A stretch of 5,518 nt of DNA, from positions 1-5,518 of the forward strand of contig JAOAAM010000684.1 of NCBI GenBank assembly GCA_026418875.1, given 5' to 3'. Shown here one piece after another: positions 1 through 5,518 of the stretch. The stretch's first letter is position 1, and every line of letters begins with the position of its first letter. The notes beneath the pieces are model-generated. The model was given only the letters and a program-made list of their open reading frames with translations. It had not been told where the DNA came from and ran no database searches. Both the position numbers and the translations under genes were made by a program. The DNA comes from Gemmataceae bacterium (GTDB taxonomy: Bacteria > Planctomycetota > Planctomycetia > Gemmatales > Gemmataceae).

Positions 1-41
1 AACATCGCAAGTGCTGTGGCAAGACAAGCAAAACGCATCAT
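1..41 (-). CDS. N-terminus of a probable secreted protein (partial, runs off left edge)
   Basis: On the minus strand an ATG at 41-39 opens a frame that leaves the window after 13 codons, reading MMRFACLATALAM. A basic residue followed by a small, hydrophobic stretch rich in Ala and Leu is what the start of a Sec signal peptide looks like, so the product is probably exported. A strong ribosome binding site, GGGAG at 51-47, sits 5 nt before the ATG and is the main reason to call a real start. A second ATG follows directly at 38-36. The rest of the protein is outside the window, so no function can be given. The nearest upstream sequence on the same strand is the decayed secreted protease, so a related export-associated gene is possible but unproven. 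Confidence 0.5.
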   Translation of the reverse strand, partial: MMRFACLATALAM

Positions 42-46
42 GGCTT

Positions 47-51
47 CTCCC
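47..51 (-). promoter_or_regulatory. Ribosome binding site of the left-edge gene
   Basis: GGGAG on the minus strand, 5 nt before the ATG at 41. It supports the start of the partial left-edge gene. Confidence 0.5.
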
Positions 52-69
52 GATGCAATCAAACCAAAC

Positions 70-90
70 AACTTGCTTCCTCGGCAAGTT
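70..90 (-). other. 7-bp perfect inverted repeat (possible hairpin)
   Basis: AACTTGC (70-76) and GCAAGTT (84-90) are exact reverse complements separated by 7 nt. Read on the minus strand the hairpin is followed by the T-rich stretch GTTTGGTTT and then, after about 20 nt, by the ATG at 41. It could be a leader hairpin of the left-edge gene, or a weak terminator for the decayed protease gene upstream. The T tract is interrupted by Gs, so an efficient intrinsic terminator is doubtful. Confidence 0.3.
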
Positions 91-145
91 CGGGTCGGCC
101 CGCATTGGGCGGATTACCTCCGCGGTACCGATCATTCCCGACAGT

Positions 146-932
146 TTACCCATGGAAGCGAACCAACGCAACTGTCAAAATAGGTAGATACGGAAAATTT
201 TTAAGCTGATCCCTGATCAGCTGCTCATCAAACCATGCAGACCCCCCTTTCACGAGACCGCGGTCAACCGATCGGGAGGGCCGTCGTCCGTGCAATCCCT
301 CATCCGTACTCAGGTGAGTTCGATTCCGATGGACTTCGACTAGCCAGACGGCAGAGAAGTTCCCACGTCGTGCCGACCGCTCGGCTGAACTGAACCCCTT
401 TCCCGACGGCAGTGGACGGCATGTCACTCAGGTCGCTCATCGGAGCCGTCGTCGTCCCAAGTAACCGACACTCACCCCCTCCCGGCCGAGGGGATTGACG
501 GCCCAAACCCTCGCGGGCTTGACACCCTCGACAGGGCTTTCCAACCGCAACAACGCCAGGTCGTGCTGGGCGGCCTTGGTCGGCCATGCTGGATTTAAGT
601 GGGCGCTGACCACGGCATACTTCGTACCCTCGAGCGGGACGGCCGACGTGCCGAAGTACAGGTGGGTCAACGGCTGGCTGACGTGACCGGTGAGTTCGGG
701 GTCGAACGCATGGGCGGCCGTCAGGACAAGATCGGGGGCCACCAAAACGCCGGTGTGCCTAAAAACCGATGGAGTCGTGGTCGATGTAGCCCGCAGCGGC
801 GAATGGCGGCCGCAACGCCAAAGCCGCGTAGTCGCCCACAGGCACGTCATGCCGAATGAACCCCGCCCACGATGCTGCTGGCACCAACAACTTGAAGGCG
901 AACACAATGCCGGTGAAAAGATTCGCCCGTAT
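146..932 (-). pseudogene. Decayed trypsin-like (S1 family) secreted serine protease
   Basis: Read on the minus strand. From 932 the frame gives a classic signal peptide (basic RAN, hydrophobic LFTGIVFAFKLLVPA, likely cut after ASWA), but the first codon is ATA (932-930) with a G-rich ribosome-binding-site-like stretch just upstream, so an original ATG has probably mutated. The frame continues through DYAALALRPPF and GYIDHDSIGF, then meets TAG at 761-759. Removing one T from the T5 run at 765-761 joins it directly to RHTGVLVAPDLVLTAAHAF, the S1 catalytic-His motif (His codon 712-710). HDLALLRL follows, with the catalytic Asp at 562-560. Near 450 the frame is lost again. Another frame then gives GLVKGGSAWFDEQ (Ser codon 241-239), about where GDSG should be, suggesting a damaged serine motif. 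S1 proteases need His, Asp and Ser, so no active enzyme is expected. The His and Asp part is firm; the portion below 437 is tentative. A sequencing error could explain the single T but not the rest. Confidence 0.72.
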
Positions 933-1500
933 GCCAGCCCCCCGACAAAAGGCCTAACAACCGTGCGATTCAGCCACCTGAGGTCGTCATCGCTGCCAAA
1001 TTTTTGCGGCTTTGGTGAGGGAAAAATGCTTGCACTTGTCAACGTGGGTTCGAACAGACCCGCCGGGAAGGAGTAAAAGATGTTCGGCTCAGAGCTAGTT
1101 GCGAGAAATGGTCCGCTCGCCAACTCTCGATGTTGACGGGGCATCGCGGCCCGATGATGGCGCGACCAAGCCTCGCCAACAACTCGATTGCATCCTAACC
1201 TTGTTCATTCGGCCAGCTTCGGCGGGTTCGTTCGTGCCCCTCCCTAGCTTCGCTGAGCGGTTTCTTACACCCGTCGCTGGCCAGGGGTGAAGTCCGCAGC
1301 GAGATCGTCGCGACCGACAGACTCGAAACATGATCGCTGGTCGTTTGACCGCGTCCGACTCGGCGTGACCGAACGCTAGCTGGGACCGCCAATGCACTTT
1401 GGTCGCGAACGAGAGGCAGGGCCAATTCGTGAAGGGTTGGGCTTGAGCTTGCGGTGAACACAATCCCGGATTTCCCAAGGGGGGCCACATCGCTGCAATG
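933..1500. other. Intergenic stretch without a recognisable gene
   Basis: Several overlapping frames are open here on both strands, but none has recognisable motifs, a good ribosome binding site or gene-like composition. Visible items are a TTGACA hexamer on the minus strand at 1042-1037 without a convincing -10 partner (it could once have served the protease gene), an imperfect inverted repeat CACCC/GGGTG at 1268-1289, and two related AGCTTCG-centred segments near 1216 and 1247. I see no tRNA, rRNA or transposase sequence. Confidence 0.5.
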
Positions 1501-1581
1501 CTGGAAATGATGGGACTGCTGGAAATGTTGGAAATGTTGGAAATGTCGAAAACGTTGGAAATGTTGAGATTGACGGAAAAC
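1501..1581. repeat. Array of nine degenerate 9-bp units, consensus TTGGAAATG
   Basis: Nine consecutive 9-bp units can be laid out from 1501 to 1581. Units 3, 4, 5 and 7 (1519-1545 and 1555-1563) are identical or differ at one base from TTGGAAATG, unit 1 is CTGGAAATG, and units 2, 6, 8 and 9 have diverged. Because the unit is a multiple of three and has no stop in most frames, it keeps frames open on both strands (Leu-Glu-Met repeats on plus; Ile-Ser-Asn or Phe-Pro-Thr repeats on minus). A plus-strand reading frame starts at ATG 1498 with AAGGGGGG some 10 nt upstream and ends at 1707, but its second half looks like random translation, so I treat the array as noncoding. The array ends about 175 nt before the peptidase start. 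Confidence 0.75.
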
Positions 1582-1755
1582 GTCGACTCACAAGAAAAAG
1601 TTCGCAGGAAGGTGGAAGGCGGGAAGAAGATGGCGTTTGACCGTTCGATGCGTGATTTTCGACAGAGTCGCCAAGGGTGTTGCCCATCGACCTTCGGCGT
1701 AAATTGAGACATTGGCGAGAATTGCTGCCAAATTGGCGGTTCGGAGTCTGGCTAA

Positions 1756-2871
1756 ATGTTTGCGATCCGGCGTGAACGACTGGTATCGACCTTCCCCGAT
1801 GGCGTCGAGTGGCTGGCCGTCAGCCAACCGGCCAACGTGACTTATTTGACCGGTTTCACGGGCGAGGCGAGCTGGTTGCTGTTGTGCCGACAACGGGCGG
1901 TTCTGGTGAGTGATGGCCGCTTCGAATCGCAGCTGGCCGAAGAGCGTCCGGACTTGGAAGTGGTGATTCGCCCGCCCACTCGAACGACGCTGGAGACTGT
2001 GGCGGACATATTGCAGCAGGCCAAGGCCGGAAACGTCGGTGTCGAAGCAACGCAGGTGACACTGGCGGAAGCGGAACGTCTCAAGGAACTGGCCCCAAGC
2101 ATCACCTGGGTGCCGATGGGCGGCCTGGTCGAGCGGTTGCGGCGGGTGAAAGATCCCACGGAGATCGAAGCCATTCGGGCATCGATCGACGTGGCGGAGA
2201 GGGCGTTCGCCATGTTTCGTGCGGTGCTCACGGGTACCGAGAGCGAGAAGGAATTGGCGGACGCCATGGAGTCTTACGTCCGCCGTGCCGGGGGCAGCGG
2301 GACGAGTTTCCCGCCGATCGTGGCCGTCGGCGCACGCTCGGCCTTGCCCCATGCACCACCGACGGATCGCAGAGTGAACGAGTCGCCGTTCCTGCTGCTG
2401 GACTGGGGGGCGACGCATCGTCAGTACCGCAGCGATATCACGCGAATTATCCGAACCGGTCCGCGGTTAGGGATCGGGTCGTCGGAGTGGCGGGAGATTG
2501 AAAGCCGTCTGGAAAAACTGTATACCGTCGTCTTACGTGGGCAGGAACTGGCCATTCGCTCGATCCGTGCCGGGGTTCGTGCTGCCGAGGTGGACATCGC
2601 CGTCCGCCGGTACTTCGAAGAGCAAGGTTATCTCCGCGAATTCAACCACGGGCTGGGTCACGGGATTGGCCTGCAAATTCACGAAGGACCGTCGCTGCGA
2701 CCGAGCTCGCCGGACGTGCTCGAAGAGGGGAATGTCGTCACCGTCGAGCCAGCACTCTACATTCGCGGGCTGGGCGGGGTGCGGATCGAGGACGATGTTT
2801 TGGTCCATGCGGATGGTTGCGAGGTCCTGACTCGAGTGCCGAAAGATTGGTCGATGGGAATTGTCTGGTGA
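1756..2871 (+). CDS. M24 family metallopeptidase, Xaa-Pro aminopeptidase/dipeptidase type
   Basis: A 371-residue cytoplasmic M24B peptidase, expected to release the N-terminal residue before proline in peptides or to split Xaa-Pro dipeptides. Residues 1-125 form the N-terminal creatinase-like domain (NVTYLTGFTGEAS at 27-39, typical of the family). The linker LVERLRRVKDPTEIEAIR (124-141) leads into the pita-bread catalytic domain. All five metal ligands are visible: Asp216 (LLLDWG), Asp227 (SDITR), His302 (GHGIG), Glu331 (TVEP) and Glu345 (RIED). His199 (LPHA) and His309 (IHEGP) match the conserved active-site histidines. There is no signal peptide. The ATG at 1756 has CGGAG 9 nt upstream. The length fits the short bacterial PepQ/PapA-like enzymes rather than the longer E. 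coli PepP. It is the first gene of the likely operon with accB, a neighbourhood known from other bacteria. Sequence alone does not settle dipeptidase versus aminopeptidase, so I give no symbol. Confidence 0.93.
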   Translation: MFAIRRERLVSTFPDGVEWLAVSQPANVTYLTGFTGEASWLLLCRQRAVLVSDGRFESQLAEERPDLEVVIRPPTRTTLETVADILQQAKAGNVGVEATQVTLAEAERLKELAPSITWVPMGGLVERLRRVKDPTEIEAIRASIDVAERAFAMFRAVLTGTESEKELADAMESYVRRAGGSGTSFPPIVAVGARSALPHAPPTDRRVNESPFLLLDWGATHRQYRSDITRIIRTGPRLGIGSSEWREIESRLEKLYTVVLRGQELAIRSIRAGVRAAEVDIAVRRYFEEQGYLREFNHGLGHGIGLQIHEGPSLRPSSPDVLEEGNVVTVEPALYIRGLGGVRIEDDVLVHADGCEVLTRVPKDWSMGIVW

Positions 2872-2900
2872 TTTGGGGGTAACGGGTCCGCGGTGCAACA

Positions 2901-2905
2901 GGGGG
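2901..2905 (+). promoter_or_regulatory. Ribosome binding site deciding the GTG start of accB
   Basis: GGGGG ends 7 nt before GTG 2913. It supports the GTG over the next in-frame ATG at 2976, which would remove a conserved N-terminal part of the protein. Confidence 0.45.
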
Positions 2906-2912
2906 CATCAAG

Positions 2913-3449
2913 GTGTCCAACGACGTCACATCCGGTCCGCCTTTGAGCATTGAAACGGTCGATACCGTCAAGGCGATGGCGGAGATCATGAGTCAGCATG
3001 AGTTGAGTGAGATCGACATTGAGACGGACGCAGGACGGATCCGTATGAGGCGTGGTCCGCGGGTGGTTTCGCAGCATTTGCCATTCCCATCGCAGATCGG
3101 TTCGGCGGCAGCGGGTTCGTCGTTCGGGGCGACGCCGATTGGGATGTCAGCGACGGCGGGAGCGGCCGCGGCCCCGGTCTCAAATGCCGCCCCCGAGCCG
3201 GGCAAGATGCTCCTCGAAATCAAGAGCGAGACCTTGGGCACGTTTTACTCCAAGCCGAACCCCGAGGCGGAGCCATACGTGAAAGTGGGGTCCCGCGTCA
3301 CCGAGAAGACCGTGGTCGGGTTGATCGAGGCCATGAAGATTTTCAACGAAGTCCTGGCGGGCGTGTCCGGCGTCATCACCGAGGTGCTCGTGGAGAATCA
3401 ACAGCCGGTCGAGTACGGGACGGTTTTGTTCCGGGTGGACCCATCCTGA
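2913..3449 (+). CDS. accB: Biotin carboxyl carrier protein of acetyl-CoA carboxylase
   Basis: This 178-residue protein carries the biotin that is carboxylated by AccC and then hands the carboxyl group to acetyl-CoA at the carboxyltransferase AccAD, the committed step of fatty-acid synthesis in the cytoplasm. An N-terminal helical region (about 12-50; ELSEIDIETDAGRIRMRRG is typical of AccB) is followed by an Ala/Pro/Gly-rich flexible linker (about 62-97) and the C-terminal biotinyl domain (98-178). The biotin site is EAMKIFNEV with Lys142. ETLGTFYSKPNPEAEPYVKVG (106-126) is the AccB-type thumb loop, which separates it from biotin domains of other carboxylases. The EAMKI variant of the usual EAMKM is common. 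The protein is somewhat longer than E. coli AccB (156 residues), mostly through the linker. The start is GTG. The gene lies 41 nt after the peptidase and 15 nt before accC, so co-transcription is likely; biotinylation would need a BirA ligase encoded elsewhere. Confidence 0.96.
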   Translation: MSNDVTSGPPLSIETVDTVKAMAEIMSQHELSEIDIETDAGRIRMRRGPRVVSQHLPFPSQIGSAAAGSSFGATPIGMSATAGAAAAPVSNAAPEPGKMLLEIKSETLGTFYSKPNPEAEPYVKVGSRVTEKTVVGLIEAMKIFNEVLAGVSGVITEVLVENQQPVEYGTVLFRVDPS

Positions 3450-3464
3450 GAAGTTGACGCCGTC

Positions 3465-4820
3465 ATGTTCCAACGCATCCTGATTGCGAACCGCGGTGAG
3501 ATCGCCCTGCGGGTCATCCGCGCCTGCCACGACCTCGGGATCGAAGCGGTCGTGGTGTATTCCGAGGCGGATCGTGGTGCCCCGTACCTTCGCTTGGCAG
3601 ATCAAGCGATCTGCATCGGGCCGGCACCGGCGACGGAAAGCTACCTCAAACCGGCGAACATCATCAAGGCGGCCGAGATGGCTAACGTCAACGCCATCCA
3701 TCCCGGTTATGGCTTCCTGTCGGAGAAGGCGGATTTCGCGCACATGTGCCGGGCCTGCGGCATCGAATTCATCGGACCTCCCGAAGAGGCGATGCGGCGG
3801 CTGGGCGACAAAAATGAGGCTCGGAAGCTGGCCAAGCAAGTCGGCGTGCCGGTTGTTCCAGGGAGCGAGGGTCTGATCGAGTCGGACCAGGAAGCACTTG
3901 CCTTCGCCGAAGCCGTCGGCTACCCCGTGCTGATCAAGGCTGCGGCGGGCGGCGGGGGCAAGGGGATGCGGATCGCCCGCAATGAGATCACGCTGAAGTC
4001 CGGATTGAACGCCGCACGGCAGGAGGCCCTATCCGCATTCAAGGACAGCAGCGTCTACCTCGAAAAATACCTCGAAGTGGCTCGGCACATCGAAGTGCAA
4101 GTGCTGGGCGATCGCCACGGCCGGGTGGTCCACCTGTGGGAGCGGGAATGCTCCATGCAGCGGAAGCATCAGAAGCTCGTCGAGGAGTCACCCGCACCGC
4201 ACCTTCCCACGTCCGTGCGGGAAGCGATTTGCGACGCCGCCGTTCAACTCGTGAAGGCCGCGGGGTACTACAACGCGGGCACCTGCGAATTCCTGGTGGA
4301 TCCGCAGAACCGCTTCTACTTCATCGAGGTCAACGCACGGATTCAAGTCGAGCATCCCGTCACGGAACTTGTCACGGGGATCGACCTGGTGCGGGAGCAG
4401 ATCCGAATCGCGGCCGGGGAGCCGCTCCGGTTTCAGCAATCGGACATCCAGCATCGGGGTTGCGCGATCGAGTGCCGAATCAACGCCGAAGACTCGCAAA
4501 CTTTCCGCCCATCGCCGGGCACCATCACGCATTGGCAGCCGCCGGGCGGCCCGGGGGTCCGCTTGGACTCGCATGTCATCAGTGGCTACAAGGTGCCTTC
4601 GAATTACGACTCGCTGATCGCCAAGCTGCTCGTGCACCAGCCGACGCGACAGGAGGCCATCGCCGTGATGAAGCGTGCCTTGGCCGAGTTTCGTGTCGAG
4701 GGGATTCAGACGACCATCGCATTGCATCGGGAAATTTTCAACACCTCGGCATTCGTCGAGGGAATGGTGGATACGAAATTTGTGGAGCGGGTCCTTCGCC
4801 CTGATAGCCGTGGGGGATGA
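3465..4820 (+). CDS. accC: Biotin carboxylase subunit of acetyl-CoA carboxylase
   Basis: A 451-residue ATP-grasp enzyme that uses ATP and bicarbonate to carboxylate the biotin on AccB. The N-terminal domain begins [20 protein letters not shown], the family signature, followed by HPGYGFLSE (79-87). The ATP-grasp centre has Lys116 (GDKNEAR), Lys158 (VLIKA) and the Gly-rich loop [11 protein letters not shown] (159-169). [16 protein letters not shown] (226-241) and CEF (Glu275) are in place. The catalytic segment [16 protein letters not shown] holds Glu288, Asn290, Arg292 and Glu296, and RINAED holds Arg338; these fall at the same numbers as in E. coli AccC. The C-terminal domain contains [15 protein letters not shown] (374-388). 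Length matches the single-subunit bacterial AccC (about 450), not a longer acyl-CoA carboxylase alpha chain with a fused biotin domain. The ATG lies 15 nt after the accB stop with only a weak GAGAAG upstream, suggesting translational coupling. No residue looks lost. Confidence 0.97.
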   Translation: MFQRILIANRGEIALRVIRACHDLGIEAVVVYSEADRGAPYLRLADQAICIGPAPATESYLKPANIIKAAEMANVNAIHPGYGFLSEKADFAHMCRACGIEFIGPPEEAMRRLGDKNEARKLAKQVGVPVVPGSEGLIESDQEALAFAEAVGYPVLIKAAAGGGGKGMRIARNEITLKSGLNAARQEALSAFKDSSVYLEKYLEVARHIEVQVLGDRHGRVVHLWERECSMQRKHQKLVEESPAPHLPTSVREAICDAAVQLVKAAGYYNAGTCEFLVDPQNRFYFIEVNARIQVEHPVTELVTGIDLVREQIRIAAGEPLRFQQSDIQHRGCAIECRINAEDSQTFRPSPGTITHWQPPGGPGVRLDSHVISGYKVPSNYDSLIAKLLVHQPTRQEAIAVMKRALAEFRVEGIQTTIALHREIFNTSAFVEGMVDTKFVERVLRPDSRGG

Positions 4821-4956
4821 GGGGATCGCCTGTGATTCGACGCCGGGGCTGTCGGATCCCGCATGGTGGGGCTGGCCGGGGGAGTGGCCGATCGGGCGAA
4901 TTTTCCCGTGTTTGCAAAGATGCCTGCCTTCGTCGGAACTTTGTGACGTCGCCGAG

Positions 4957-4973
4957 CGTCCACAGCGTGGACG
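4957..4973. other. Perfect 7-bp hairpin with 3-nt loop in the accC-metK gap
   Basis: CGTCCAC (4957-4963), loop AGC, GTGGACG (4967-4973). The stem is perfect and GC-rich, about 140 nt after the accC stop. No T tract follows on the plus strand or on the minus strand, so it is not a standard intrinsic terminator. It may act as an mRNA 3' end stabiliser or as a protein-binding palindrome. I see no better terminator for the accC transcript between 4821 and 5069. Confidence 0.4.
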
Positions 4974-4989
4974 AGATGATTCCTGGTGC

Positions 4990-5014
4990 CCGCATCGTGG
5001 ATCCGCATCATGGA
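4990..5014. repeat. Pair of 12-bp direct repeats (13-bp period)
   Basis: CCGCATCGTGGA (4990-5001) and CCGCATCATGGA (5003-5014) differ at one base and are separated by one T. They lie between the hairpin and the metK -10 box, about 55 to 80 bp upstream of the -10. The spacing is near, but not equal to, one helical turn. They could be a chance duplication or an upstream binding site for a metK regulator. Confidence 0.4.
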
Positions 5015-5046
5015 CTAGATCATCCTTGGCGTGCGTCGCCGAATTC

Positions 5047-5075
5047 GAGACCGTGTTCGGCTGCGTTGCTATAAT
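5047..5075 (+). promoter_or_regulatory. Probable sigma-70-type promoter of metK
   Basis: A perfect TATAAT at 5070-5075 lies 48 nt before the metK start. At 17-bp spacing the -35 position holds GAGACC (5047-5052), which keeps only the central GAC of TTGACA, so the call rests mainly on the -10. Transcription would begin near 5082, giving a leader of about 42 nt. That is too short for any known SAM-sensing riboswitch, so control by a riboswitch is unlikely if this is the only promoter. Confidence 0.5.
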
Positions 5076-5108
5076 TCGCCTCAACGTGTACCCGAGCCGA
5101 GACATTCT

Positions 5109-5114
5109 AAGGGA
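5109..5114 (+). promoter_or_regulatory. Ribosome binding site deciding the GTG start of metK
   Basis: AAGGGA, 9 nt before GTG 5124. It fixes the metK start at GTG rather than at ATG 5166, which would cut off the conserved N-terminal LFTSESVS segment. Confidence 0.7.
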
Positions 5115-5123
5115 AATTTTTTC

Positions 5124-5518
5124 GTGACCGCCAACCGTTACTTGTTCACCAGCGAATCGGTCTCCATGGGTCATCCGGACAAAGTCGCGGATCAAATCAG
5201 CGATGCGGTCCTGGATTTTTGCCTGAAGCACGATGCCTTGAGTCGCGTGGCTTGTGAGACGCTTGTGACGACGGACCTTGCGGTCGTGGCAGGCGAAATC
5301 ACGACCCAGGCCCCCCTCACGCGGCAGAACATCGACCGACTGGTTCGGGAGGTGATTGAGGAGATCGGGTACACGGATCCGAAGATCGGCTTTGCGGCGA
5401 GTACCTGCCAGGTGACGTGCCACATCCATTCCCAGTCGCCGGACATTGCGCAAGGGGTGGATGTCGGCGGGGCCGGCGACCAGGGGATGATGTTCGGCTA
5501 TGCCTGTGACGAGACACA
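5124..5518 (+). CDS. metK: S-adenosylmethionine synthetase (partial, runs off right edge)
   Basis: The first 131 residues of methionine adenosyltransferase, the cytoplasmic enzyme that makes S-adenosylmethionine from methionine and ATP, releasing phosphate and pyrophosphate. The window shows about one third of the usual 384-400 residues. Family signatures are intact: [19 protein letters not shown] with Glu11, His17 and Asp19 (equivalent to E. coli Glu8, His14 and Asp16), VACETLV with Glu45 (E. coli Glu42, a potassium ligand), AGEITT (56-61), and the nearly invariant nucleotide loop [16 protein letters not shown] (116-131). The GTG start is supported by the upstream AAGGGA and by alignment of the first conserved residues. 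The gene is separated from accC by 303 nt and has its own likely promoter, so it is probably not part of the acc operon. No frame damage is seen in the visible part. Confidence 0.97.
   Translation, partial: MTANRYLFTSESVSMGHPDKVADQISDAVLDFCLKHDALSRVACETLVTTDLAVVAGEITTQAPLTRQNIDRLVREVIEEIGYTDPKIGFAASTCQVTCHIHSQSPDIAQGVDVGGAGDQGMMFGYACDET

Noticed and set aside
1037..1042. Minus-strand TTGACA as promoter of the protease gene
   Set aside because: At 16-18 bp spacing there is no TATAAT-like hexamer (CTCACC at 17).
437..1144. Single 235-residue minus-strand gene covering the whole frame
   Set aside because: Only the part below about 763 is protease; the upstream part is a shadow in the wrong frame of the signal peptide and first mature segment, so the locus is a frameshifted pseudogene.
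1095..1712. Minus-strand frame of 205 residues across the 9-bp array
   Set aside because: Held open by the stop-free repeat; low-complexity Ile-Ser-Asn stretch and no family features.
1588..2418. Minus-strand frame of 276 residues opposite the peptidase
   Set aside because: Antisense shadow of the M24 gene, with no recognisable motif and no ribosome binding site.
4821..5069. Intrinsic terminator after accC
   Set aside because: The hairpins seen (4893-4908, 4957-4973) are either weak or lack a following T tract on either strand.
5076..5123. SAM riboswitch in the metK leader
   Set aside because: The leader is too short and has no paired elements of the size needed.
4188..5453. Long minus-strand reading frame (421 residues) opposite accC and metK
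   Set aside because: It is antisense to two strongly conserved genes, spans their intergenic gap, and is Arg/His-rich as expected for a shadow of GC-rich codons.
1..5518. Mobile element, CRISPR array, or novel defence-type system
   Set aside because: No transposase, integrase, terminal inverted repeats, spaced direct repeats, tRNA or unusual gene cassette could be seen; the right two thirds are ordinary housekeeping genes.

Overview
The window looks like chromosomal DNA from a moderately GC-rich bacterium. GTG starts (accB, metK), a decayed secreted protease and repeat-bearing intergenic DNA would fit a planctomycete such as a Gemmataceae member. That assignment is a guess from style, because no rRNA or other phylogenetic marker is present.

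Left part (1-1755): this is sparse, decayed DNA. At the left edge a minus-strand gene begins at 41 and leaves the window after 13 codons, which read like the start of a signal peptide. Behind it, also on the minus strand (about 932 to 146), lies a wrecked trypsin-like (S1) serine protease. Its signal peptide, catalytic His motif and catalytic Asp motif can be read, but the presumed start is ATA, one extra T breaks the frame, and the catalytic Ser motif is not intact. From 933 to 1755 I see no convincing gene, only low-level repeats and a run of nine 9-bp units (1501-1581).

Right part (1756-5518): four well-conserved plus-strand housekeeping genes. The first three are closely spaced (41 and 15 nt gaps) and probably form one operon: an M24 Xaa-Pro peptidase, then accB (biotin carboxyl carrier protein) and accC (biotin carboxylase). 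AccC carboxylates the biotin carried on Lys142 of AccB, which is the first half-reaction of acetyl-CoA carboxylase in fatty-acid synthesis; the carboxyltransferase subunits AccA and AccD are not in the window. After a 303-nt gap with a small hairpin, a 13-bp repeat pair and a good -10 box, metK (S-adenosylmethionine synthetase) begins with GTG and runs off the right edge.

I found no mobile element, CRISPR array, tRNA or rRNA, and no convincing new biological system. The most informative oddities are the layered decay of the protease gene, the intergenic 9-bp repeat array, and the absence of efp from the peptidase-accB-accC cluster.
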